DNA of 64,000 nt from the NCBI RefSeq assembly GCF_014203395.1, contig NZ_JACHIW010000002.1, forward strand, positions 1,364,001-1,428,000, given 5' to 3'. This DNA is from Saccharopolyspora phatthalungensis (lineage in GTDB: Bacteria; Actinomycetota; Actinomycetes; Mycobacteriales; Pseudonocardiaceae). The position numbers were made by a program, and so were the translations under genes. Below the pieces are notes generated by a model, which saw only the letters and a program-made list of their open reading frames with translations, did not search any database and had not been told where the DNA came from. This document shows positions 41,697 through 49,403 of the stretch, one piece after another (positions within the stretch are counted from its first letter, which is position 1; each line of letters starts with the position of its first letter).

Positions 41697-44045
41697 TCAG
41701 TCGGATTCCGGTGCGGTCTCCCGTTGAGTGACCCAGGCGGCGATCTGGGTTCGTGTGGTGAAGCCGAGCTTGGTCAGTATGTGGTCGATGTGGGAATCAG
41801 CGGTGCGGCGGGCGATCACCATGTCGGCGGCGATTTCTTTGTTGGTCTTGCCCTGCGCGACCAGCGCCGCCACTTCTTGCTCGCGCGGAGTAAGCATGGA
41901 GGCGTGCGATTCTTCGGTCGCGCGGCCTTTTATCTCCCCGGATTTGTTCGGGTCTTGGGTTATCCATGCGATGCCCTCGTCGAAGCCGAGCTGCGCGGCC
42001 CGGCGGAAGACTTTCTGGAACATCTTGTCGCCGAGCGACCTTCGTGCTCTTGCCTCGTAGCGGTCGTGGAGGCGCGCGATATGTTTATGGCCGGACAGCG
42101 ACGCGTCGACGTTCTGTTTGATCGTCTGGCACATGCCGAACAAGGTCGCAGCCCGCACCGCGTCACCGTCTGCGCTGGCTATGCAGGCCAGGATCTCAAC
42201 GCACAACCCGATCTGGAACTGTTCGTGGAAGTCGAGCCGCAGGACGAGACTTTCCAGTTGCGCCACGGCGGCTTGCTGATAATTGCCCGCAAGCAGGTCG
42301 GCTATTCCCTGCGCCCACAGGGCAAGCGATCTCATCCACTGTTCGCCGTAGGTTTCCTCGATGGCTGGGCACTCACGGAACAGCGCGGCGGCGCGCTCGT
42401 GATCGCCAAGGAACGCGACGGACAACGCGAGCTCGATCTGATCGTAGGCAGCGGCAGCATGATCGCCAATCAGCCGATGCCCGGCAAGGGCCTCCTCGAA
42501 GAGCGTGCGCGCCCGCGCAGGATCTTCATTGAACAGGGCGGTGAGCCCCGCGATCTGCGCGACGTAGGCCGCCCCTGGTTGATCTCCCAGCTCCATGGCC
42601 AGCGCTCTGGCCTCCTCCAGCAGTGCGGTCGCGGATGGCGCGTTGTTGAGCGTGGTATTCAAGTACCCGTTGACGTAGAGCGCTTTGACACGCACCGAAT
42701 CGCGTTCCGCGGTCAACGCCAAGAGGCGATCAAGCCAACGACGTCCCTCGTAGACATAGCCGCTGCTGAGCCAGAAAAACCGAAGAGCGGCGGCGATCAC
42801 CGATCCGGCCTGCGCTTCGCCGGGTTGGGAAGCCGAGAATTCCATCGCCTCACGCAGGTTGGCGTGCTCGGCTCGTAGCCGGGCGAAGACCGTGGTGTGT
42901 CCGGCGCCTAACCATTCCGCCTCGGCTTTCACGGCGACGTGCCGGTAGTAGTGGAGATGCTTGCGACCGACGACGGTGGTCTCACCGAGCTCGGCAAGCC
43001 GGTCCCGGCCGTAATCCCGGAGTGTCTCCAGCAGCCGATAACGGATCTTGCCCGGATGCCGCTCCGCGGTCACAATCGACTTGTCGATCAAACCTCTGAT
43101 CAGATCGAGCACATCGGCGGTCTGGATGTCATCGCCGGAACCGATCGCTTCGGCCGCCTCCAGGTCGAACCCGGGACCAAATACGGACAGCCGTGCCCAC
43201 AGCACCTGTTCGGCAGGAGAGCACAGCCCGTAGCTCCAGTCGACCATGTCTTGCAGGGTCTGCTGTCGGGTCGGTGTCGCCCGGGTTCCGCCGGTCAGCA
43301 ATTCAAAGCGATGATCGAGCCGCATCACGATCTCCTCGGCCGACAGGAACCGAAGAGCGACCGCGGCCAGTTCAATCGCCAGTGGAATGCCGTCCAGCCG
43401 ACGGCACAATCGCATGACGACCGGCGCGTTGTCCGCGCTGACCGTGAAAGCTGGGTTTGTGGCTTGAGCTCGCTCCTCCAGCAGCGCGACTGCCGCGTAT
43501 CGAAGGGGCTTCGTCCGTCCCGGAAATCCTGCGATCTCCAGGGGAACCGAGAAGGGAGCCAACTCCAGGACGGTCTCGCCGCCGATGCCCAAGGGTTGGC
43601 GGCTTGTGGTCAGGATCCGCATCAGCGGGCACTGTTCGAGCAGCGAGTGCGCGAGCTGCGCGCACGCATCGAGGACGTGCTCGCAGTTGTCCAGCACGAG
43701 CAGGAGCGGGCGGGTACGAAAGCGCTCGGGCAGGTTCGCCAACTGCGTCGTGCCGGGCTGGTGTCGCAGGCCGAACGTGGCGGCCACCGTGTCGGAGACG
43801 AGTCGAGGGTCGTTCAGGCTCGCCAGCTCAATGATCCAGACACCGCCCGGAAACGACCGCCTCAGCAACGAGGCTGCCCGCAGTGCCAACCTGGTTTTGC
43901 CCACGCCGCCGACACCGGTGATGGTCACTAACCGCGAAGAGCTCAGGAGTTTCTTCACGTCGGCCAACTCGCGCCGACGTCCCACAAAGCTCGTGAGTTC
44001 CACCGGGGGTTGAGCTGCGCGCCAGGTGGGTGCATCCACGAACAT
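41697..44045 (-). CDS. NB-ARC ATPase/TPR/LuxR regulator
   Basis: A 782-aa transcription factor. It starts SFVGRRRELADVKKLL, with Walker A ITGVGGVGKTRLALRAA at about residues 43-55 and Walker B LLLVLDNCEHVL, then a long TPR-like region (450-700), and a C-terminal LuxR HTH (LTPREQEVAALVAQGKTNKE, IAADMVIARRTADSHI). Full length for the family, which senses unknown ligands and activates nearby genes. Likely to control the amidohydrolase downstream. The 330 bases between it and 44375 contain nothing I can support. Confidence 0.92.
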   Translation of the reverse strand: MFVDAPTWRAAQPPVELTSFVGRRRELADVKKLLSSSRLVTITGVGGVGKTRLALRAASLLRRSFPGGVWIIELASLNDPRLVSDTVAATFGLRHQPGTTQLANLPERFRTRPLLLVLDNCEHVLDACAQLAHSLLEQCPLMRILTTSRQPLGIGGETVLELAPFSVPLEIAGFPGRTKPLRYAAVALLEERAQATNPAFTVSADNAPVVMRLCRRLDGIPLAIELAAVALRFLSAEEIVMRLDHRFELLTGGTRATPTRQQTLQDMVDWSYGLCSPAEQVLWARLSVFGPGFDLEAAEAIGSGDDIQTADVLDLIRGLIDKSIVTAERHPGKIRYRLLETLRDYGRDRLAELGETTVVGRKHLHYYRHVAVKAEAEWLGAGHTTVFARLRAEHANLREAMEFSASQPGEAQAGSVIAAALRFFWLSSGYVYEGRRWLDRLLALTAERDSVRVKALYVNGYLNTTLNNAPSATALLEEARALAMELGDQPGAAYVAQIAGLTALFNEDPARARTLFEEALAGHRLIGDHAAAAYDQIELALSVAFLGDHERAAALFRECPAIEETYGEQWMRSLALWAQGIADLLAGNYQQAAVAQLESLVLRLDFHEQFQIGLCVEILACIASADGDAVRAATLFGMCQTIKQNVDASLSGHKHIARLHDRYEARARRSLGDKMFQKVFRRAAQLGFDEGIAWITQDPNKSGEIKGRATEESHASMLTPREQEVAALVAQGKTNKEIAADMVIARRTADSHIDHILTKLGFTTRTQIAAWVTQRETAPESD

Positions 44046-44374
44046 GACCGATTCAGCTTATTCGTCGATAACGAACAGGTCAAGCAACCATTCGAAAGAT
44101 CGCCCCACGGCTCGCCTCCACCGGCGCGAGTCATTGGAGTGGAGCCCGCCTTCCCCTCGATGTCCCGCCCTGGAACCCGTTGGCGTCAGGCTGCGCAGCG
44201 ATCGCGGGTTGCCTCCGGTGCCGCCTTCCAGCCGGCGGGGTCCGCACCGCGCTCACGCACAGTGACGTCTCGCCAGGGTGGCCGCCGTGGACGTGGGCTC
44301 GGCGTGCCGGACCAGATGCACCGTTGAGCGGACAGGCCCGAGCCGCAGGCTCTGGGTTGGGCGGATCTGTTGCG

Positions 44375-45115
44375 CTAGTTGAGGAAGCCGAGGAGTAGTT
44401 GACTGAACGATTCTGGTTGTTCGAGGGGTGCGAGGTGGCCGGCGCCCGGGATGATGTTGAGTTCTCCGGCGTCCAGCGCTGCGGCGAGTTTCGCACCGCC
44501 TTCGTAGAAGTCGGGCATGTCGTGTTCCCCGACCGCGATCAGGGCGGGGTGGGAAAGTTCATCGAGGGCTGCCGGGTCGGACACCTCGGGCGGGGTGTCG
44601 CCGCCGATGTACTGCCGTCTCAGGTTGTTGCGCAGCATGTCGGTGGCGTGTGCTTTTACTTGCGGTGCAGCGCTTTCGGCGGTCCAAGCTTGCACTCCGG
44701 CCTGGACCGCGGCGTCGAGATCGTCGGCTTGCAACGCGGCCTGTTCACGCTCCCATGCCTTGGTCAGCCGTGGGGAGGCTGGCTGGTCGTGTGGCCGGTA
44801 GCCGACCAGCACCAGCCCGGTGACGCGTTCGGGGGCGTGGATTGTGGTGTGCAGGGCGATCAACGCGCCGAGCGAGTTGCCCGCGAGCGCGAACCGGTCG
44901 ACGCCGAGGGCATCGACCGTATCGAGCACGGCGGTCCAGGGTGCGATTTCCGACGCCGGTGCCTGGCCATAGCCGGGCAGATCGACCGCGATCGCGTGCG
45001 CCCCGCCGTCGGCGAGCAGTGGCAGGTGCCGGCGCCACATCGTGCGGTCGGCCGGCCTGGCATGAAGCAACACGACCGTTGATCCGTCCCCGGCTTCGTC
45101 GACCGGAAGCCGCAT
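44375..45115 (-). CDS. Alpha/beta hydrolase
   Basis: A 246-aa alpha/beta hydrolase. Nucleophile Ser in FALAGNSLGALIAL, oxyanion region VVLLHARPADRTMW, candidate Asp in VGEHDMPDF, catalytic His in GAGHLAPLEQP. ATG 45115 has AAGGAG 7 bases upstream. Resembles 3-oxoadipate enol-lactonase-like and esterase-type proteins; the substrate is open. Three tandem GAGGTT units lie just upstream and may be regulatory. Confidence 0.88.
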   Translation of the reverse strand: MRLPVDEAGDGSTVVLLHARPADRTMWRRHLPLLADGGAHAIAVDLPGYGQAPASEIAPWTAVLDTVDALGVDRFALAGNSLGALIALHTTIHAPERVTGLVLVGYRPHDQPASPRLTKAWEREQAALQADDLDAAVQAGVQAWTAESAAPQVKAHATDMLRNNLRRQYIGGDTPPEVSDPAALDELSHPALIAVGEHDMPDFYEGGAKLAAALDAGELNIIPGAGHLAPLEQPESFSQLLLGFLN

Positions 45116-45131
45116 CCACAGGCTCCTTACT

Positions 45132-45155
45132 GAGGTTGGTGAGGTTGGTGAGGTT
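45132..45155. repeat. 9-base tandem repeat upstream of the hydrolase
   Basis: GAGGTTGGT twice, then GAGGTT, 17-40 bases before the hydrolase ATG (on its coding strand ACCAACCTC). It overlaps the likely core promoter/leader, so it may be an activator site with direct-repeat symmetry. Confidence 0.5.
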
Positions 45156-45237
45156 GAACGTGGCGAAGATGGTGGGCTCGTCGATCTACCCGGTCGCACA
45201 CCATCCGCGACAGCCACGCTAAACCCCCGCCACACCG

Positions 45238-45266
45238 CTGGGGAGGGTGCAGCGCACCCCCTCCAG
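45238..45266. terminator. Imperfect GC-rich hairpin
   Basis: CTGGGGAGGGTGC and GCACCCCCTCCAG pair with two mismatches across a 3-base loop. It lies between the end of the FSGRPNP gene at 45487 and the hydrolase, both on the minus strand. Confidence 0.4.
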
Positions 45267-45377
45267 CGCAGGGCCAGTTACCCAAACCTTCGGTAGCGAC
45301 ACGCATACCGGAAACCAACCAGACACGAGTGATCGGCGTCATGGCTGTCCATCCCGCCCTGACCGCATGGCGGGGTT

Positions 45378-45450
45378 GGCGATTTCGCGCGAAAACGGCG
45401 TTCCTCGTGCGGAGCTGGCGGCGATTTCGCGCGAAAACGCCGCTTCCCCA
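45378..45450. repeat. Two REP-like palindromic elements
   Basis: GGCGATTTCGCGCGAAAAC occurs at 45378 and again at 45420, each followed by a variant of GGCGTT or GCCGCTT. The inner TTTCGCGCGAAA is a perfect palindrome. A related copy is at 12049-12070. It looks like a dispersed intergenic repeat family. Confidence 0.65.
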
Positions 45451-45486
45451 ACGTAGCCTCGGCCTGAGTGAACGGACACGCGGCCG

Positions 45487-45828
45487 CTAGGCGCATCCCA
45501 GCTCCCGGATGAGAAGTTCGTACAACTCGGGTGAAATGTGGCTTCGCGCGATCGCGGCGAGCGTGCTTTCGAACGACCGGCCGGGGTCGGCCCATCCCGT
45601 CCACCCCGACGCCGCACGGACCTCAACGACCGGACCCTGCACCCTGATCGTTCGCCCGTGGGGTTCGTCGGTGACGACGAACCCGCGGTAACCAAGGCGA
45701 TCGCTGAGCTCCGTGCCGGAGCGGTCGGTCAGCAGCGCGACCTGGGCGCGGATCGCGGCTTCTTCCTCCGGCGTCGCCTCCCATGCCGGGTTCGGCCGAC
45801 CGCTGAAGATGTCGAGCTCCACGCGCAT
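45487..45828 (-). CDS. Small FSGRPNP-motif protein
   Basis: A 113-aa protein beginning MRVELDIFSGRPNPAWEATP, a motif shared with the start of the 300-aa protein just upstream. The rest (LGYRGFVVTDEPHGRTIRVQ) matches that protein's FDGLGFRGVIVES segment in order. No known function. It starts 5 bases after the upstream stop, so the pair is an operon. No signal peptide or membrane segment. Confidence 0.75.
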   Translation of the reverse strand: MRVELDIFSGRPNPAWEATPEEEAAIRAQVALLTDRSGTELSDRLGYRGFVVTDEPHGRTIRVQGPVVEVRAASGWTGWADPGRSFESTLAAIARSHISPELYELLIRELGCA

Positions 45829-45833
45829 GGGCG

Positions 45834-46736
45834 TTATTTGATCCGGTTCCGCTGCGACAGGCAGGTGTAGAAGTATCCGCAGAACTGCGTGTACATCCCC
45901 CGGTCGCAAGTCTCCGGATTCGTGATGAGGCGATTGCTGTTGTCCACGTTGCGTGCTGCGGTGCCGCCCGGCTTATGCCCCCAGAAACCCTCTTCGTGGG
46001 TATGGATCCGATACCAGTGGTAGTCGATGTCCGGCGCCATGACCAACGCGACCAGCCGTCGCGGCTTCTCTGAGTCCGGGAAGCAGTCGAACTGCCGGTG
46101 GCAGCCATCCGCGAGCGCGGCTCTGGTGACGTCCTGACAGGACAGCGACTGCCACACTTCACCCGCTCCCAGCCCGGGTTGAGCGAAGGTGTCAGTGCGC
46201 CAGTCGGACGCGTAGTTGTAACAGTTGTTCTTGGTGATGACGTCCGCGGCATTCCAGAAGTCGGGGTCGAATTTGTCGCTTTCGATCCCGCAGGTGTCGT
46301 CGCGAGGGGATGGCTCCGACTCGCCCGGTCCCCGAGCGTCCCTCCCGGTGGCCGCGCCAGGGGGCTCACGCAGGAGGTCCACTAGATACTGCATCAGGCT
46401 CGCGCCGACCGGCGTCGAGTCCGGCGCCGGCTCGTGATCGGCCAGCCCGCGGACGAGGCGTTCGGCGATGTCCAGTCCGTTCGCTTCGTCGGCCGCGGCC
46501 CCTCCGCCGACCTTGAATTTCGCCGGCAGGTCGCCTCCGAACTCATCGGCCAGCGCGTCGGTGAGCGACTCCACGATGACGCCCCGGAAGCCGAGGCCGT
46601 CGAAGCCTTCGGCGACGCCGGTGATGGTGTCCCGCCGACGGGCGACGTCCTGGAGCAGGTCGCGCGCTTCGGCGTCGGTGAGCTCGTAGGAGGGGTTGGG
46701 CCGACCCGAGAACACGTCGATGGTGATGCGCAACAT
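45834..46736 (-). CDS. FSGRPNP-motif protein with NlpC/CHAP-like Cys-His domain
   Basis: A 300-aa protein. Residues 1-110 share the TIDVFSGRPNPSYEL start with the downstream gene. The C-terminal about 160 residues contain NNCYNYASDWRTDTFAQPG, SCQDVTRAALADGCH, then DYHWYRIHTHEEGFWGHKPG and QFCGYFYTC. A Cys in an NCYxYA motif followed by His residues recalls papain-like amidases (NlpC/P60, CHAP) and related phage or exported proteins. ATG 46736 has GGAAGGA 9 bases upstream. No export signal is seen. The catalytic assignment is inferred. Confidence 0.75.
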   Translation of the reverse strand: MLRITIDVFSGRPNPSYELTDAEARDLLQDVARRRDTITGVAEGFDGLGFRGVIVESLTDALADEFGGDLPAKFKVGGGAAADEANGLDIAERLVRGLADHEPAPDSTPVGASLMQYLVDLLREPPGAATGRDARGPGESEPSPRDDTCGIESDKFDPDFWNAADVITKNNCYNYASDWRTDTFAQPGLGAGEVWQSLSCQDVTRAALADGCHRQFDCFPDSEKPRRLVALVMAPDIDYHWYRIHTHEEGFWGHKPGGTAARNVDNSNRLITNPETCDRGMYTQFCGYFYTCLSQRNRIK

Positions 46737-46755
46737 GGATATCATTCCTTCCGGT

Positions 46756-46789
46756 TATTCCATAGGTGCCGGTATTCCATAGGTGCCGG
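46756..46789. repeat. 17-base tandem duplication in the FSGRPNP promoter region
   Basis: TATTCCATAGGTGCCGG occurs twice in direct succession, 20 bases upstream of the gene start. It could place two protein sites on the promoter. The rest of 46790-47066 shows no gene. Confidence 0.7.
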
Positions 46790-47066
46790 ACGGGGCGGTC
46801 CGATGCTGGGTCGGGCGCGCGTTCTGCTCAGTCCGGGGTGGGCTGTGACGCCAACAGCGTGCCGTCCGCCGGAGTGAATGTGCACTGTGGACGGAGCGGG
46901 CATGCTTGACAGGCTGTGACCGGGAAGCGCACACGATCGATTCCCGTCCGCGTTCGGTTCGACGGCGAGGGTGGCGCTCAGCCGCCGGTGACGGCCCAGC
47001 GCTGCTCGCGGACGCGGGTTTCGAAGCAGGGCTCAGGGATCCGTCGTGGTAGCCACCCGAAGAAGA

Positions 47067-48419
47067 TCATTTCGTTTGGTGGGTGACGAGGTTGTCCAGC
47101 TGGTTGTAGATGGCGTCCTCGCTCGGGCACAGCATCCGCACCCTGATGGTGAGGGGAGTGTCGGGGTCGATGGTGTGCTTCTCATCGACGTTGGACAGCA
47201 CCACCCTGCCGTCGGATCCGTCCTTGTCGACCTTGGCCCAGAATTCCTTGACCCAGGCCGGATCCAGGACGGCCCCACGCCGGGCGTCGAAGGAGACGGT
47301 CCATTCGTAGACGCGGTCCTTCTCGGCGTGGATGGTCAAATCGTAGGAGTAGATGTACTTGCCATTCTGTTGCCAGTGGTTGTTCAGCTTCTGGTCGGTC
47401 TTGAGGTTGTGATCGGCGACAGTGAAGTGGACCGCCGTAGGCAAAGACTGCTCAGTGGCCTTGTGAGCGACGGCGCTGACCTCGTGTTTGCCGAACGCCC
47501 AAGTGCTTTTGGGCTTCAGCGTCCAGTCTGTCCCTTTCAGCTCAGCGGCACCGAGGTCGGTGGCACCGTCGGTGAGGGTGACTTTGTCGGCGTCGGGCAC
47601 GGTGCCCTTGATCACCTGGTCGGCGGGGACCTGGTCGTTTTCCTTCGGTGTGGTGATCGTTGGCGGCCGCACCGGCGACAAGACGTTGCTGACCCGGAGC
47701 AGCTTCCCTTGACTCTGCCTGGTGACGTAGGCGTTCTTGCCGTCGGAGCCCATGCCGTGGCAGCCCTGGAAACCCGTGGTGACCTGTTCCTTCTCACCGC
47801 TGGTGAGGTTGACTCTCCACAGGATGCCCGTGTCGTAGTCGGGGACGTAGAGCGACTCGTGCCCGTCCAAGGCCAGGTCGTAGAGCGTTGAGAAACCATC
47901 CGCGAGAGAAGTGTTTTTTCCAGTGCCTAGGTCGACCCGCAGGATTGCCTGGAAGTCGCGCACGACGTAAGCATTGGCGTGGTCGATCGCCACGCTGTGG
48001 TAGTCGCCACTAGGCAGGTCGAACTTCTTGACCAGCTTTCCCGTGGTGTCGAGCTGGAAGAGCGGCCCACTCGAGCGGTGCAGAACATAGACGCTGTCCT
48101 TGGCCGGAGCCATCGCGATCCCGAAGGCATAACTGGCCTCCTCAGGACCGAACGTTTCGCTCTTTCCGGTGGACAGGTCGACCTTTCCGGTTCTCCCGCC
48201 GATGTCGGGAGTGTAGGCGTGTCCCTGGCCATCGAGTACGACCGTGTGCGGGTCGCCCAGCCCGGTGGCGACCGTCGCGGTGGCGCCGTTGGTGAGCGTG
48301 ACCTTGGTCAGAGAACCTGATGTGCACACGTAGGCGATGCCGGCGGAAGCATCGACGGCAAGCCCTGTGGGACGACTCAGTTTGTCGGTCACGAGTGTGG
48401 TCTCGACGGTGTTCGGCAT
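47067..48419 (-). CDS. Beta-propeller (NHL/SMP-30-like) protein with C-terminal Ig-like domains
   Basis: A 450-aa protein. About residues 10-260 form repeated propeller blades (LSRPTGLAVDASAGIAYVCT, YDLALDGHESLYVPDYDTGI, CHGMGSDGKNAYVTRQSQGK), each with an L-A-V/D-x-x-G-x-x-Y pattern. Then VRPPTITTPKENDQV starts an Ig-like segment, and a beta-rich end (YEWTVSFDARRGAVLDP) follows. There is no signal peptide, so it is cytosolic or exported by another route. GGAGC precedes the ATG. Propellers of this kind bind ligands or act as lyases/lactonases; no catalytic residues can be assigned. Confidence 0.8.
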   Translation of the reverse strand: MPNTVETTLVTDKLSRPTGLAVDASAGIAYVCTSGSLTKVTLTNGATATVATGLGDPHTVVLDGQGHAYTPDIGGRTGKVDLSTGKSETFGPEEASYAFGIAMAPAKDSVYVLHRSSGPLFQLDTTGKLVKKFDLPSGDYHSVAIDHANAYVVRDFQAILRVDLGTGKNTSLADGFSTLYDLALDGHESLYVPDYDTGILWRVNLTSGEKEQVTTGFQGCHGMGSDGKNAYVTRQSQGKLLRVSNVLSPVRPPTITTPKENDQVPADQVIKGTVPDADKVTLTDGATDLGAAELKGTDWTLKPKSTWAFGKHEVSAVAHKATEQSLPTAVHFTVADHNLKTDQKLNNHWQQNGKYIYSYDLTIHAEKDRVYEWTVSFDARRGAVLDPAWVKEFWAKVDKDGSDGRVVLSNVDEKHTIDPDTPLTIRVRMLCPSEDAIYNQLDNLVTHQTK

Positions 48420-48431
48420 AAGTAGCTCCGT

Positions 48432-48746
48432 TCACAAATTTTCTCGCAGTAATTGACTGACTACCCAGTACGTTGGTACGGCGATGCCCGTAATGCCGTA
48501 ACCACTACCTTGGACACGGGCACGCCCGTCCGCGATCTCGCCGAAAATGAAACTGCAATAATGTTCGCCGGTGAACCACACCGCATCATTGTCACGTTTG
48601 CGTTTTGTCCGGCTCACACAAGTCTCCGCTGTGGCTTGTAACTCCGTCCCCATAAACCTTCGCGGGTCGTCGTTCTCGACATACACCCGCGTGCCACGCA
48701 TCGTTATAGAAAACCAGCGAAACGGGACAAATCTGAATTTGTGCAC
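48432..48746 (-). CDS. Small hypothetical protein
   Basis: Up to 104 aa (GTG 48746; ATG 48701 is possible). It contains GTRVYVENDDPRRFMGTELQ and VWFTGEHYCSFIFGEIADGR. The composition looks coding, with lower GC than its neighbours, and it ends 12 bases before the propeller gene. No family recognised and no strong RBS. Confidence 0.45.
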   Translation of the reverse strand: MHKFRFVPFRWFSITMRGTRVYVENDDPRRFMGTELQATAETCVSRTKRKRDNDAVWFTGEHYCSFIFGEIADGRARVQGSGYGITGIAVPTYWVVSQLLRENL

Positions 48747-49403
48747 GGGTACGTCGCCGAAGTGCTTGCCCCGGGAGCTCCCGCCGTACGCCGTGAACCA
48801 CAGTCAGGAGGACCTGCCACCTCCTCTGCGCGCACTTATCGTTGTTCAACGGCAAGACCGACCACGGCACCCGGTATGTAGTCCTTCAAGCGCCGATCGA
48901 CATCGCTGCCATTGCCGTTGAAACTAGCCCAAAACAGCGATCATATCCAAGTGATGTTGTTCCTCCCCTGACGGATTAGCCAACACAAGAAGCATCGCCC
49001 ACTCGGGCCCGATGCGAAAGTCGACCTCGGGCGCGAGGGAACATGCGAGGATCATTTTTACACCGATTCTACATTTCATGATCCAGCGCTACCGGAATAG
49101 TAGTTTTCGGTATATTCCATGAGCCCGATGCGCCTCATTACTTCAACCAAATGCTTGCTGGCCGCATGCTGCTGCAAGAACTCTCGAACTTTCGCATCCA
49201 GCATGGCGTCCTTTGGTCAAAGGACGGGGCGCACCGCCGACTCGACGACGCACGTACCAATAACTCCACGCCGCACGAAAACGAGGACCGCTGATCAGCG
49301 ATCGGGTCTTCAGCGCTGGGTTGGCGTTCCCCAGGACCACCCGTGCGGTGGGTTGTGTGCCCGAGGTGATCTATACCCCGACCGAAATTCCTGGACGATG
49401 CGC
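48747..49403. other. Low-GC intergenic region downstream of the PKS genes
   Basis: About 650 bases, noticeably less GC-rich than the surroundings. The only protein-like stretch is 49091-49294 on the plus strand (HEPDAPHYFNQMLAGRMLLQ, then ELSNFRIQHGVLWSKDG), without a standard start; it may be a remnant. No terminator for the PKS operon was evident. Confidence 0.35.

Noticed and set aside
40167..42878. 903-codon open frame on the plus strand
   Set aside because: It is antisense to the amidohydrolase and the LuxR regulator, both with clear motifs in the other strand. Long shadow frames are expected at this GC content.
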